A stretch of DNA of 64,000 bases from Pictodentalium vernedei (GCA_031216915.1 CM062289.1:58966577-59030576), one strand, 5' to 3'; shown: positions 10,735-23,171, numbered from the stretch's first letter. Numbers and translations: made by a program. The notes: a model not told the origin generated them from the sequence alone.

Positions 10735-11530
10735 TGGTGACACCGTAGGCAAATCGTAAGCCTGTTAATGTCCAAGAAACACAACGTAAGATGACGGACC
10801 ATTAATAACTAGATAAAAAAAAAAAAATAAAAAAAGAATATTCTTTAGAATTAGAAGTGTAGTTATGAGGAGGGTGTGATTGGTGGAACTCCCTCAGCCT
10901 CTGTACGCACACTGTTCCTGAAAAATGTCAGCCTTTTATACACCTATGCCTAAAATCTCTAAAGTTGATCCTTGTATTCTCACTCAGATATTTCTTTGGA
11001 CATTTTCCTATAACTCTTCCTTCAAATCTGGACATCAAAGCCTTCTAATGTAACCAGGGGCAAATACTATAAACTTTTGCAATTGAATTTTCTAGAATTG
11101 TATTTTCTAGTTATGACTTTAAATGGGTTAAAATGAACCATTAGCATTTTCAAAGATCTGGCAATTTGCCAGTTGGCAAATTGCCATATCTCTTAAAATG
11201 CTAATGATTCATTTTTGTCAGTTATATTAAATTTCTCTCTTGGACATCATTCTTCAATCGTCCAGGGTGACAAATCTTGCTTTCAGGTTATAATTCAGCA
11301 CACAACTTTTAAGGGTTGAAGTTCGGATTCCGATTTGTAGTTCTGGTTGGGGTGCTGCTATAGGTGTCGTATTTGAGATGTGTGGATCGCGTGGGGTTCG
11401 GTTTCGGACTGATGTTGAGATCTGTAAAGTTCCGGAGTGGGTGGGGGATCAAAGTCCTTCTTGACCTATTCAGCCAAGATTCTCATTAACTTCGTCGTGG
11501 TTGCATGGATTATATCAATTTTATACTATA
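10735..11530. other. no gene; one hairpin
   Basis: Contains an A-run near 10820 and a foldback at 11132-11214 (CATTAGCATTTTcaaagatctGGCAATTTG region and its complement). No coding signal. Confidence 0.5.
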
Positions 11531-13108
11531 CTACACAAAGTTTGCTAAGCACCAAGTATATCCAACTACCTGTTTTACGTTTTAGTTGAAATATTGTTAT
11601 GAAAAGTGTATAAATTTTATATTTAATTATATCTTTAATGATTTAAGTACAAAATTGAGATTTTGTTTGTGTTTGACATTATGTTTTAGATTTTGAGTAC
11701 GATAACCATGGAAATTATTATATATTATTGGTAAAAGAGGATTTTTTTCAAATTTGCCAAAAAGTTGACGGAGCGAACTGATATGGGCTCAATATCGAGT
11801 ATGAGACCCATTATTGTTAATTACAGCTTGACAACGCCTTCTCATGCTCCTAATCAGGTTCCAGATGGTCCTTTGTGGGATGTTGTTCCATTCTTGGACC
11901 AGCATGGCACCAAGCTCATGGACACTTCTTGGTTGGACTGGACGGACTGAAATTGCAAGCTCCAACTCATTCCAGACATGTTCGATTGGATTGAGGTCAG
12001 GGGATCTTGCTGGCTAGTCCATACGCTCTAATCACCTCCCCCTGTCGGTACTCCCGGACAGCATGGGCAACATGAAGACGGAATTATCGTCCATAAGAAT
12101 GAATCTATCACCCATTGCACCTGCATACAATCTGACGTGGGTATCCAGGATCTTATCAACATACCGCTGCGCAGTCAATGTACCACGTTCAAGGACACAG
12201 AGCTCTGTACGTCCATCCCAGCTGATGCCGCCACAGGCCATTATTGACCCTCCACCACAGCGGTCATGCTCAGCGATGTTGGCTGCATGGAATCGCCCTC
12301 CTGGTCTTCTCCATACCCTAAAACGCCTATCTGTGTTGTCTAGGCAGTACCTTGACTCATCTGTAAAAAGGACAGGTCATCGATCTTATCTGATCCATCC
12401 AACGTGATCCATGGCCCATTCACATCGTGCCTGGCGGTGGTTCTGGGACAGCTGAATGCGAATACATGATCTTCTTGATCGGAGACCACCTTCGTGCAAC
12501 CTTGCCCGGATAGTTTGCGTCGAAACATTTATCCCGGATGCATTCTGAATGTCACTGCGAAGCTGGCTTGCTGTGTCTAAGCGGTTCCTACGATCCTGAA
12601 TGATCAAAAACCGTTTTCTGCTGCAGAAGTTGCCCTGTGTCTGCCACCACCATGTCATCCGACTGGTGTACCATACTGCTGAAATCTTGCCCATTCTCTG
12701 GTGATCACCGTATGGTGCACACCAAGGGCTTCACCAACCTGAGGATTGGTAGCCCCTTGTTCCACCACCCCTACAACCCACCACATTTCTGCTTCAGACA
12801 AATGTCTTCTTACATTTGCATTCGCCTTATTCAATCATCAAATCACAAGGCTTTGTGTTGAAATGAAGACTGAATACCCTACACAGCTCATGTACATGTA
12901 GACAGTACACGAAAACACCATGGAAATCAAGGGGCACATGCTTTCCATGACTGTCACGAAAAGACTGCCTGTCAAAAGAGCTAATGTAAACACTGGGGAC
13001 CATCTCAATACATTCCTCAATCATATCCACCAAAAATATCGCAAATGTGTCACAAGTAAATTTCACAATGATATGCTAAATATGTGGTGCTTAGCAAACT
13101 TTGAGTAG
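11531..13108 (-). mobile_element. Tc1-like DNA transposon, 1,578 bp, inactive
   Basis: Ends carry matching inverted repeats (CTACWCAAAGTTTGCTAAGC) flanked by TA dinucleotides at 11529-11530 and 13109-13110, the Tc1/mariner target duplication. The length is typical for Tc1 elements. The transposase, on the minus strand, is broken. Confidence 0.88.
11765..12830 (-). pseudogene. Tc1-type transposase, dead
   Basis: On the minus strand the N-terminal part shows a helix-turn-helix-like segment (VHHTVITREWARFQQYG). Next come the linker (DTASQLRSDIQNASGINVST), a first catalytic aspartate context (TDESRYCLDNTDRR), GGISWDGRTEL, and a second aspartate context (ILMDDN). Several stops and frame changes interrupt it (for example around 12400 and 12240), so no single ORF exceeds about 100 codons. 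When active it would have cut and pasted the element at TA sites in the nucleus. Family assignment is firm; present function is excluded. Confidence 0.88.
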
Positions 13109-13393
13109 TATATTATTAACCACACACTTGTTGATATATTGATTTGTTCTGTTTTGTTTTCTACGGATCTGCATATGCGTGTGTGATTGTGTGTGTGTGT
13201 GTGTGATTAAGGTTAAAAATTCGCACTGGCACAGACATTTCCTACTGAAACGTTTTTTCTTTTAATATGCCGCCGAAAAATGTTTTCATTTGCTGAACCT
13301 TGATGGGTTTCAAACATGACAAAAATACATGCAATTGATTCAAACTAAGCGATGAGCTTAGGAACTGGTTAAACCGACTGGCAATAATTGATG

Positions 13394-14205
13394 TTATTTA
13401 GTCCTTACAGGGATGTTACGCAAGCTTTTGTTTTTCTTATGGGCGATGACAAGTCGAAGATTCAAAGGTTCATTTAATTTAGAGTTGGTTAAATTGAATT
13501 CATCTTTTAATACTTTTGCTATTTCGATATTCATTCTGTTATATGTTAAAGTGAAAGGAATGATGGACCTCCTTTCGCATTCTTCCTCTGATATGTTCAT
13601 ACCACATGACCAGAGGGTTTGAAGCGTATTGACCCAAAAAGCTTCACGTTTTTTTCCAAATTCATCCGTTTCTTCTAATGTGTCTTTAATTGGTGATTGT
13701 TCAATAGGATGGATTTCGAAATCGTCCAAAGAATGGCCAGGAAGGTTAAAATGTTGTGCTACTGGGGCATCAGCATTATGTTTTATATCCTGTTTGTGTC
13801 TAGAAGAATGTTCTCGGAAGGATTTTGACTCTGCCCAACGTACTGCTTCCGACAGCGTTTACAAGTGATAAGATAACTAATATTTGGTGAATCACAATGG
13901 AGGGTGTTACGGATCTGATAATGATTTTTCGTTTGTTCGGAGGAAACTTTTTCTTTCTGATCAGGCATAAAAGCATGCAATCTACAACGAGGCTTTTTTG
14001 CAATTCAATACCACGCCGCTACAATTCTTCAATAGTCTGTTGTGTTCAATTTTCAGTGGTTCGAAATCAGTAATTTCTGTTGGACTTTCAAGCTTTTTCA
14101 GAGTTTGAAATTTCAGGCTACACAAAAAGCATAGTGAATACCCCCTCGATCTGAGGGCGCCAAATAATGTTTGTGTGTGTGCTGTTGCGCTGCACTCACT
14201 GCACA
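13394..14205 (-). pseudogene. Penelope-like element fragment with GIY-YIG nuclease domain
   Basis: On the minus strand one frame (13783-13980) reads NISYLITCKRCRKQYVGQS, the start of a GIY-YIG endonuclease domain with the preceding Cys pair. A second frame (13394-13729) continues LDDFEIHPIEQSP and FWVNTLQTLWSCGMN, typical of the C-terminal part of Penelope-like retroelement proteins. A third frame covers upstream sequence to 14205. At least two frame changes separate the parts and no reverse transcriptase was found, so this is a 5'-truncated, decayed copy. Assignment to Penelope rather than another GIY-YIG retroelement is from motif memory. Confidence 0.65.
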
Positions 14206-14209
14206 CATT

Positions 14210-14760
14210 TTATTTATGAGTTATGTACTCCTGGCCTTACGCTCCCATCTCAAATCCATAATACGCTGCCCACGCCAAAATACCTTTTTATTGCCGAACA
14301 AAAGTAACTCAGCTGTCTGAACATAGGGAGAAACGGTTGACATGAACTGTCCAAACAGTCTTCCGCCGACATTGCTCGTGGACTCACACAATCCTGACAA
14401 CAGCACACAATTCATCTCGCAAAATACTTGCTCAGTTACATTGGTAACGTCTTTTGATTCATTCCTTGCTAGAGTGGCCCACTTTTCGACATTTTATAAT
14501 GGATAACACTGTTAGATTTAATGAGATACAGAGAAGCAGCTCATTTGACTTCATGTCTCAGTATAACGATGTAATTACCGATAATGATGCCACTGAATTG
14601 AAGTCTTCGTTCGCCATGGAAGAACATAGCTGTGAATACTACACCCAGAGCGTTTTCGTAATGAGATCTCACAAAAGCGCAACTCACTCACGCTCTTCAA
14701 CCCCAACTTTCGAAGCCTTATTGTCAACTGGGAGTCCCTTCACAACCTGATATGTAGCCT
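14210..14760. other. no gene recognised
   Basis: Short ORFs only. The sequence shortly before 14792 may be the start of the LINE described next. Confidence 0.4.
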
Positions 14761-14791
14761 TCAACATGGATCAAATTTTTCAGACATCAAA

Positions 14792-15440
14792 GTGTTAACA
14801 GAAGCATTCATCGTGAAAGAAAACATTACCTTCTCACTAGAAGGCTACCACCCCTTGATTATTCGACATCGACCTATTAACGACTACTGTAGGGAGTGGG
14901 TAGGACCTTATATAAAAGATACCACCCCTTTTGAAATCCGTGAAGACCTTTTTGTGTTTATACCACATGTATTTGAATCCCTTTTTGTGGAAGTCTCGAC
15001 GAAAGAAAAAAATATTGGTGGAATTATTTATAGACCAAACACAGCCCCTAAAGCAGACCTTGTTTTATTCCTGGAAGAATTGACGGATTCAGTAAACATT
15101 TTAAGTAACCCAAGCAAAAATATTTATCTTATGGGTGATATTTAATATTGATTTACTTGGTTTTTGTAGACATAACAAAACCTATTTATTTATCGATACT
15201 ATATTTAGTGCAGGTTTTGTGTCATTTATTACAAGACCAACTGGGATTTTAGTCCATTCCGCCACCATAATTGATAACATTTTCAGCAACAAAATTAATC
15301 CTCATTCATCCTGAATAATTATTACGGATGTAAGTGACCATTTTGCAACATTTTATGTTGATGAATCATCAAAAAGCACACCTGTTCCACACAAACCTCC
15401 AAAAGATCTTTTAAGCAGGAGAATGTAAATCAGATCAAGT
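14792..15440 (+). pseudogene. LINE endonuclease domain, broken
   Basis: The first 117 codons are open and contain SLEGYHPLIIRHRPINDY, NIGGIIYRPNTAP, FLEELTDSV and YLMGDI, the pattern of an apurinic-endonuclease-type LINE nuclease (normally ending in a GDFN motif). After 15145 the frame is lost, but FITRPTGI and HSATIIDNIFSNK can still be read in other frames. When intact, this domain nicks target DNA to prime reverse transcription. Confidence 0.75.
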
Positions 15441-15543
15441 TTCTCTTTTCTGAAAGTGACTTCACCATGTAATGAATGCACTCAGTCCCAACGAAGCCTT
15501 TAATATTATACTCGAAACTATTCATGCAGCTTTCGATCAGGCG

Positions 15544-16083
15544 TAGGGCTGTCACGATTTTTTAATTTAGGAATCGATTAATCGTCGCAAATAATCGATC
15601 ATAATCGATTAATCGTACTTAGATGACCCCCTCTCCCTCTCTCTGACGTCGATAAAAAATGAAGTTCAAGTCAGTTGACCTACCTCCGTAAACAACGAAG
15701 ACGATCCTCTTTTAGGTACGTTCAAAGCTTTGATGTTCTGAACTTTTGAACCGCCAGTGTAATAATCAAGAGAGGGTCCGCAGTTGCGAACTTCGCAACT
15801 GCCGACCGGTCTTGATTATTACACTGACGGTTCAAAAGTTCAGAACTTCAAAGCTTTGATGAATGTACCTGACAGACAAATGCTTCCAACGGCTTCTTGG
15901 GATTTAACTTCGATGTTCTTAACTCTTACCTTTAGAAACAATAGTTTTTTCATAAAATTTTCTTTCAATTATTAAACGTCTAAAGCGGGATAAAATATAC
16001 CGATTATTCGACAACGAAAAATACTAATCGATTTCGCTTTGACCGATCAACAATCGACTAATCGATTAATCGTGACAGTCCTA
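15544..16083. mobile_element. non-autonomous hAT element, 540 bp
   Basis: Inverted ends TAGGGCTGTCACGATT / TAGGACTGTCACGATT, flanked by a perfect 8-bp duplication ATCAGGCG (15536-15543 and 16084-16091). The interior has several AATCGATTA motifs and a foldback (arms about 15715-15780 and 15795-15868). No transposase. Confidence 0.9.
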
Positions 16084-16204
16084 ATCAGGCGTTTCCAAAA
16101 CACAGCGAAGAACTCGTAAAAGTTCCCCATAAGTTTGTGACATCGGGCCTTTTGCAGTCATCATTGGAAAAAAAAACAAAACTATATGTAAAAAATTAAA
16201 ATCC

Positions 16205-16390
16205 CCAACCATATAAATTAAATAGAGGACATGGAATGAGTATTTTTCTCATATAATATTTATGAAACGAGTCTAAGAATTTTCCGTTTTGGCGAGCCTC
16301 TGGCGAGCCCGAACGGAAAATTCGGACGAGTTTCGTAACAATTATATGAGAAAAACACTCATTTCATATTCTATTTATCATATGACACAC
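16205..16390. repeat. foldback element inside the LINE
   Basis: Arms such as ATGAGTATTTTTCTCATATA and GAATTTTCCGTT are repeated inverted around GCGAGCCTCTGGCGAGC. Confidence 0.8.
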
Positions 16391-16424
16391 ACACGCACAA
16401 ATTAGCCACTTAGTATGACTTTTT

Positions 16425-16600
16425 AACCCATCACCTAACTTGAGTTGCAGACGGCACTTGGAAAAAACATCCTCGTATAACTAAACATTTTCATTTTTTG
16501 CTTCGAAAACATAGGTTATGACCCCTCTTTGGAACGAGCTCGTCGAGCTCGTTCCAATGAATGAATGTTGTTTTTCTTGTAGGTAAAAGATTAATACAAT
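16425..16600. mobile_element. truncated type B MITE
   Basis: Left half from TTTAACCCATCACCTAA plus the GGAACGAGCTCGTCGAGCTC core; the right half stops soon after the core and is replaced by other sequence. A ~95-bp segment (ATTATGCAAAT...TGACCAA) is duplicated in tandem just beyond, at 16650-16825. Confidence 0.7.
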
Positions 16601-17273
16601 ATAACCGACCCTAAATAGGACAGATAACGTAAATTCTCCCTACTGAAATTATGCAAATGTGACCCAGTTGTATTTTGTTTAGCCAATCAAATTGTCCAGT
16701 TTTGAAATTGACCAATGAAAGCTCCCAACTCTAATTATGCAAATTCTGAAAATGTGGCCCAGTTGTATTTTGCTCAGCCAATAAAATTGTCTAGTTTTGA
16801 AACTGACCAACGAAATTGACGGAAGACTTTATTTATCACTGATTAATATGAAAACAAAATATCAAATGTTTTAAAGTGAACAACACGGACGAGTCATATA
16901 ATAAACTAAGTTACAAAATGTACTGTACCATCTTTAACAGATTGAAACAGGTTCGCAAATCTGATTATTGCAAGACTATACTTTATGAAAATAAACACTG
17001 CATGAAAAAGACTTGCGAAATCTTGAATAAAGCAATTAACAAATGTAATTCTACTTTCACATATCCGTCCAGATTTGGAAATATCGGACCCTAAAGAGAT
17101 AGCTGACAAATTTAACTCCCACTTCGTTAACATTGGTTCAAACTTAAGCGGGTCAGTACCGTTTTATGCTCAGAGAAATAACGTTGAGTCATTTTTATTT
17201 TGCCTACTACCCCACAAGAAGTAATACCGTGTACAAAACATTGAAATGAAAAACAAGTAGAGACCTTGACAAT

Positions 17274-18100
17274 ATGTCCTCAAACATACTAAAGGAGATA
17301 ATACATGTATATGAGATAGCTGGCCCTTTAATGCATGTAATTAATTTATCTTTCTCTATGGGTATTGTCTCCAGCCAAATGAAAATTGCAAAAGTAATTC
17401 CCGTCTTTAAATCTAGCGATCAACAACTATTTAACAATTATAGGCCCATAAGCATCCCACCAACCATCTCTAAAGTTTAGAAAAATTAATGTACTCTAGG
17501 TTAATATCTTTCTTAGAAGATAATAAGATAATTCATCAATATCAATCTGTCTTTAGAAAGGCACACCCAACAACACATCCGGTATTGCATCTCATTAAAC
17601 AGTGTTGCTGAAATGAACGATACGCCAAAAGAGGACAGTTCTTTAGCTCTGTTTCTCGATTTCTCCAAAGCATTTGATACTATAAATCACTCGATCTTAC
17701 TGTAAAAGCTCGAACTCTATAAAGTACGGCGCCATGCAAATTCCTGACTCGATGATTATCTGACAGACAGATCTCAGTCGGTGTCCCCACCCCCTGAAGG
17801 CGACGTCCGATTTTCAGGTCATACCAACTAGTGTCCCTCAGGGATCTATTCTTGGTCTTCTTCTTGGCCTTCTTCTTTAATAATCTACATCAACGTTATT
17901 ATAAATTCGACACTTCTAAAACTTTTATCATATGCAGACGAAACTACTGCCTATGCATCTGGTAATAACATAGATACCATTATAGAATTAGTTAACAACA
18001 AACTCAATAACATATACTATTTGGTGTGCGGCTAATAAACCTGCTCTAAATGAGAGTAAAACAAAATTCATTATTTTTCACCCTCGGGGTGACTTATATC
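17274..18100 (+). pseudogene. LINE reverse transcriptase domain, broken
   Basis: Readable motifs in order are KVIPVFKSSDQ followed by NNYRPISIPPTISKV (17388-17476), LFLDFSKAFDTINHSIL (17640-17700), and SYADETTAYASG near 17928. The last is the catalytic YADD box with its second aspartate changed. Stops and frame shifts separate them (for example after 17480 and near 17700). Enzymatically dead on sequence grounds. Confidence 0.82.
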
Positions 18101-18117
18101 CCATTGAAAGCAGAAGA

Positions 18118-18960
18118 TAGAGCTGTGGGTTTTTAAATTTCCTGTTCGGTTTCGGTTTTGGTTTTTCAGGTGGAGTAAAACCTCGGTTCGGTTTTCGGTT
18201 TGTTCATGAGGCCAAATAAAATTGAAAAACTCATTCTTATGTCCGGAGTCATAACTGAATGGTAGTGACATTGAGAGAAACTCAATGAATGCCCGAAATA
18301 AGCTATAATACATGACGAATCAGGAAGGCCAATATAATAATTACATAAATATACAGAACTTTTATTGTGCTTGGCATTTTTCGAGGTCTGACACCTACAC
18401 GCAACTTGAGGAAAGCTGCAAACACAACTAAACTGAAATGTCGGAAATTCACAGAATGTAGCCTTCCCAGAGTAGTGAGAGTACCCAGACACTGCCATTG
18501 GCAGTATCTGGGTATTCTCACTACACTGGGATGGCTACATTCTGTGAATTTCTGCAGCAAGAGAGTATTTAATAAAAAATCGCGACATCGACGCCGTAGC
18601 TGCGACGGGTGGTGCAATCTCACAAAATTCTAAGTCCATCAAGGGCCATAACTCCAAGAAAAAAATTTGGAACAACACATGCATTGAACAGTGGCTAGAC
18701 ATCAATAAGATACACTTACATGCCAAATATAAAGTCATTCCATCAAGTATTTCAAAAGTTATTGAGTTTTGAAACTCGTTGGTCACAGACAGACCGACAG
18801 ACCGACCGACCGACCGACCGACCGACAGACCGACATTGCCACTTATAGAGCTGCTAGTCGCAGCTAAAAACGAAAAACCTTAGATTACGGGATGTCGACG
18901 GTTTCGGTTTTAAAAAAAAACTAAAAACCTCGGTTCGGTTTCGGTTAACCTACAGCTCTA
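18118..18960. mobile_element. non-autonomous hAT element, 843 bp
   Basis: Inverted ends TAGAGCTGTGGGTT / TAGAGCTGTAGGTT, flanked by 8-bp duplications GCAGAAGA (18110-18117) and GCAGAAGG (18961-18968; one mismatch). The interior has CGGTTCGGTTTCGGTT near both ends, a foldback centred near 18503 and an (ACCG)n microsatellite at 18790-18833. No transposase. Confidence 0.85.
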
Positions 18961-19166
18961 GCAGAAGGGTTGTGCTTAACAATTCAGCCATCCCATTCAT
19001 TGCAAATAATCAAGAGGAAAAATGCGTAAAATTCCTTGGGACCCACATAGAAGAAAATTGGAATTTCAAAAAGCATATCTCAGTAGTCTGTTCTAAAATT
19101 GCCAGAGTAATTTATGCCACAAACAAAGTGAAGAGAATTCTACCTGAAAGCATTTTTATCTATTGA
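18961..19166 (+). pseudogene. LINE post-RT region
   Basis: An open 64-codon stretch contains KCVKFLGTHIEENWNFKKHI and SKIARVIYATNKVKRILPE, the usual sequence after the LINE reverse transcriptase fingers/palm. Continues the LINE interrupted by the hAT element on its left. Confidence 0.72.
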
Positions 19167-19344
19167 CTAAAGTGAATTTTTTGATTTGATTGGTTGATAG
19201 ATACGTGGTATGAGACCATATTCATTGAAACCCACGATACGTCCGCCCAGCCACTGACAAATTTCCCATACCCAGTGGAAGCCTCGCTCCGAAATCTACA
19301 AATTGTCCATACCCCGTAGAAGCGTCATTCCAGTTTTACAGTGT

Positions 19345-19480
19345 ACATGCATTATATTTAAATTTTTTATCTCCAAAATATAGCTCATGACCCCTTCTTG
19401 GAATGAGCTTGTCGAGTACCCTCCAATGTGGGGTTCATAAGCTATGTTTTTGAGACAAAAAAGAAAAAAAGAAATTCAAA
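19345..19480. mobile_element. degraded type B MITE core
   Basis: Core GGAATGAGCTTGTCGAG with arms reading ATAGCTCATGACCCC and GGGGTTCATAAGCTAT. Diverged relative to other copies. Confidence 0.6.
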
Positions 19481-19857
19481 AATGTTTTTATTCTTGTCAT
19501 ATCGGCATATTTTCACAATCACAAAAACTCTTTTGCTCGAAAATTCCACAGAAACCTGTATGGCTCAACAATGGAAGATAAAAGATCTCATGCTGCGTGT
19601 GTTCACACATGAAATAGATTGTACTTCTGAAACAGAAAGTCAATAGATAAATTCGTTACTTCGGCCTCATGGGATACTGCTGGCTTCGGGTAGGTAAAAA
19701 CCCGTACCACGTGATCAGACACGGGGTAACTAATAATACTACCCTTTGCTCCAGAGTTAAAAGGAGAGACACTCGTCATCAAAGGCAGGAATTAATACTA
19801 ACATGAATTCGCATTCCTCCATCATTACTAGTGCCAATCCCTCTTGTCCTGATTGCT

Positions 19858-20165
19858 TTTTATAAAAAATGATCTCATCTTCCAAACCCATTATGTCTCT
19901 TTTCAAACTATCAGACTGTTAAACCGATATATTTTTTATACAAAATGATCTCATCTTCCAAACCCATTATTTCTCTTTCCAAACTATCAGACTGTTAAAC
20001 CGATATGCTTTTTATAAAAAAATTGATCTCATCTTCCAAAACCATTGTTTCTCTTTCCAAACTATCAGACTGTTAAACCGATATGCTTTTTATAAAAAAT
20101 GATCTCATCTTCCAAACCCATTATTTCTTTTTCCGAAATATCAGACTGTTAAACTGATATGATTT
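19858..20165. repeat. ~75-bp tandem repeat, 4 units
   Basis: Unit contains GATCTCATCTTCCAAACCC, TTATTTCTCTTTCCAAACTA and TCAGACTGTTAAACCGATAT. Confidence 0.88.
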
Positions 20166-20330
20166 TAGCAAGAAATGTCTCCGGTCAGTGCATGAGGATT
20201 GTTTTATCTTATTTAGGCAAAACGATCGAGAAAAGGACAAAAGGATAAGGCTTTGGTGTCAAGAAATCTGATGTATGGGAATGGCAGGAAGACAGCCTCT
20301 CCGGCTATGCCATTTCCATGCAGTGTACAC

Positions 20331-20593
20331 TTACAATACGTGGAGAGTGTATTATCACTAAATCACCCACAGAGCGGAGATTCCACCCAAGCAATAATTG
20401 CAAATTTGTTGCAAAGCATAACCAGTACAAGCAAAGTTTCAGCCAATGGACCTCCGGGTTAAACCCGGAGGTCCATTGGCTGAAACACTGCTTGTGTTTT
20501 TTGTCAATATATACAAAATTTGAAAGTTATAGCTTGGGTGTCAACTTCACTTCGCGGGCGATTTAGTAACAATCCACTCTCCACGTACTGTAC
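20331..20593. mobile_element. Tc1-like MITE, ~260 bp, copy 1
   Basis: Inverted ends CAATACGTGGAGAGTG / CAGTACGTGGAGAGTG next to TA on both sides; central foldback TGGACCTCCGGGTTAAACCC. A near-identical copy is at 43846-44101. It sits in the 3' end of a LINE. Confidence 0.85.
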
Positions 20594-20607
20594 CTTGTTA
20601 TTTTTAA

Positions 20608-20871
20608 TTGATATTACATTTGAGTATGCTGCAAAATAAAGTTTCATTCATTCATTCAACTCGAACGATCACAAAATTACACAAGAAAGCCATCCGATTT
20701 ATATCTAACATAAAGTACAATGCTCATACAGACCAACTGTTTAGAAAGCACCGTACTTTAAAATTCACAGACCTGTACAAACTCCAGGCCTCTTTGTTTA
20801 TACACGTCTGGTACAACAGCAGGCTACTCGAAAGCTTTGTGGACACTTTTAGAATTTACCAAAATCCTTAG
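20608..20871 (+). pseudogene. LINE C-terminal tail
   Basis: The open reading frame contains HKKAIRFISNIKYNAHTDQL followed by FRKHRTLKFTDLYKLQASLF, the conserved tail of LINE ORF2 proteins in this group. Preceded by a TGCTGCAAAATAAAG 3' end and (TTCA)n of another LINE copy, so two LINE fragments are juxtaposed here. The same tail without frame continues to about 21000. Confidence 0.7.
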
Positions 20872-21059
20872 GAATGGACACCATGCAGTGGGATAAATAA
20901 CATACATTAAAACCAAGAACTCAGTTCTCCGCAAACTTTCCAATTCATACTTTCCCTAGGATGTGGAACACAATAGAACCATCGATTCAAAATTCTTCCA
21001 GATCATCATTCAAAAGTTCTCAGATTCGCAGAGTTTAATCCCTGGACAAGGCCGTGGCG

Positions 21060-21915
21060 AGGGGGCGGGGGTGGGGATGGGGTGTCACCCCAATCTTGAC
21101 AAAAAATAGTAGTAATGAGCCAATAGAGGCACCCAAATCTATTCAGTCCGAACTAACTGTGCCATAATTCCAAGGAAGCAAAGCTGCATGAGCAACTATC
21201 TCAGTATCAGACCCTGTGAAAATATTGTCCCTTGTGTAAAGCAAAGCGCAATCTTCACTGCTTGAGAATTGCAGATGGCGCATTTTTGCTCTCATGGACA
21301 AACATTTTTATGTCTTTTGTATGTATATATATATGCATGCAATATTGAATTACTGGTGTATGGTTGGTTAGTGGAAAAGATGGTTAGTTCAGATGGCATT
21401 TTTACTGTTTACTTCACATTGGGAAAGGGGCAGTATTTTAACCCCACAAAAGATAGCAGATTAATGCATGCATTACTTGAACAATTTATTCTGTCGATAT
21501 CTCATTGTCTCTATTTTAAAATGCAGAAATGTTTTGTAACACAGTTTGACGACTGGATTGGTCATTATTAAATATGAACCCTTTCCACAAAGAAACAAAA
21601 CACTTTAAGACAAGTTAAATCGAAATGTATATCCCATCAAGTCTAGATGAATAAAACAAGAGCCTTCTGGTTATGCTTTTATTGTACGCCTATGCTTTTA
21701 TTTTCATAAAATACCCGCTTTTTCTGCAAACACCAAATCGAACAATAAATGTTTGTATTCTGTTTGAACAATACGGTTCACCTGCGCGGACTATTTAAAA
21801 CATTGACTCTTTAACTGCCACAGAATAATAATTTTTTGTTCACGTTTTTGTTATTTTTGGCAATAATTTGTGCTTGTAATAATTTTTTAGTAAACTGTAA
21901 GCGAGCAATAAAAAC
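21060..21915. other. no gene recognised
   Basis: A G-rich tract at 21056-21085 and a ~100-codon ORF (21269-21571) without recognisable features. Confidence 0.4.
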
Positions 21916-21921
21916 ATCGAA

Positions 21922-22070
21922 CAGCATACGCTCTCGGATTGTCATTTTTTATCGCACTCGATCGATTTTGGCGGAAGAATAATACTGAACTCGAAGTCTT
22001 CGGCTTCTCATTCAATATTATCCCTCCGCCAAAATCGATCTCGTGCGATAAAAATGACAGTTCGAACGCG
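21922..22070. repeat. foldback element
   Basis: Arms TGTCATTTTTTATCGCACTC and ATCGATTTTGGCGG are repeated in inverted form around 21997. Confidence 0.85.
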
Positions 22071-22704
22071 AATACCATTCCGTCTATCAGAGGCGTAACG
22101 CCCAACAACAAGGTTAGGGTGTCTCCTACGGGCCCCCAACAATTTCACGTTTTTTTTGGAGGCCCCAACATTTTGGGAAAAATCATTATTAACCCTTTGA
22201 TTTCTGGTGGTATCTTCCATATTAGTTCAATGACAGCAACTGGAAGAGTCCATGTTCATTATTTAGGGGAAGACCAAGGCTGCACGTTGAAAATATTGAT
22301 TGGTCTACAACACACATGCACTTAGCATCAATCCTATTTAATGGAATTATGACGGGTCATGTTCCTGGCTGGAAGGGTTAAGGGTCTCAAAAACAGTGTT
22401 GTAGTTGAAAGATTGAGGTTCGATGCTTCAATACCAGCTTGCATAAAGAATCGGGGCGGTATTCTCTGAAGCCTGAAATTACGTAGTCATGGCAACATGA
22501 GACAGTAGTTCAAATGAAACAATTTCAATTTTAATTCATTTACAAATGCGGATGCATTCTGTACAAGTTGTTACATCAAAACCATCGAAGCAGTATCCAA
22601 AAGCATCCAATGCCAACATGACTCCTTCTCGGTTAAGGTGCTGACCAACTAACGAAGGAACAAACGCAGAAACGAATGAAAAGACGAACGAAAATCACTA
22701 TAAG

Positions 22705-22850
22705 GAAAATTTTAATTAATGAAGCACCGGGTTGTACCGGATGCTTCATTAATTAAACCTTTCACTATTTCTCCTATAATTATTGATTGGAATCTAGTAT
22801 TATTGCGTCCGTGGAAATATTGCCCACCCGTGGAAAGTGACCAGTCCACG
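22705..22850. mobile_element. Tc1-like MITE fragment with hairpin
   Basis: A hairpin (TTAATTAATGAAGCA and complement, 22711-22765) is followed by GTGGACTGGTCACTTTCCAC in inverted form, matching the ends of the element at 43746-44256. Confidence 0.6.
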
Positions 22851-22871
22851 ACAGCCATACTCTAACCACTA

Positions 22872-23159
22872 TTTATTTATTTATTTATTTATTGATGTTT
22901 AAGGTCACATACTTATGCACAATGGCTAATGGCTAATTGTGACCGTGACGGTTTTACGGCTGGAGGAAGCCGGAGTACCCGGAGAGAACCACCGAGCAAC
23001 GGCGAGCAGCTGTCAGTTCTCCTACATCGTAACTCTGAACTCTGCACCGCAGCACAGGCAGGGTTAGATTGGTTGAAGACATGCGCACCATCGACGTGCA
23101 GTACGCCTCAATACACAGCGTCATCGTGCCCCCGTGTAGGCAATCAGGGTGAAACGTCT
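22872..23159 (-). mobile_element. 5'-truncated SINE
   Basis: Shared SINE body in reverse orientation with a (TATT)n tail at left; the head is missing. Flanked by the 12-bp duplication CTCTAACCACTA (22860-22871 and 23160-23171). Confidence 0.92.
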
Positions 23160-23171
23160 CTCTAACCACTA

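Larger units (their letters stand above)
14762..21060 (+). mobile_element. decayed LINE split by nested insertions
   Basis: Segments of one LINE ORF2 occur in the expected order on the + strand: endonuclease (14792-15440), inter-domain linker (16092-16165 and 16880-17100), reverse transcriptase (17274-18100), post-RT (18961-19166) and C-terminal tail (20650-21000). Between them sit a hAT element (15544-16083), a foldback and MITE (16205-16600), a second hAT element (18118-18960) and further repeats (19167-20640). The motif style suggests the Jockey/CR1 group. The nesting implies an old LINE later used as a landing site. Confidence 0.75.
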
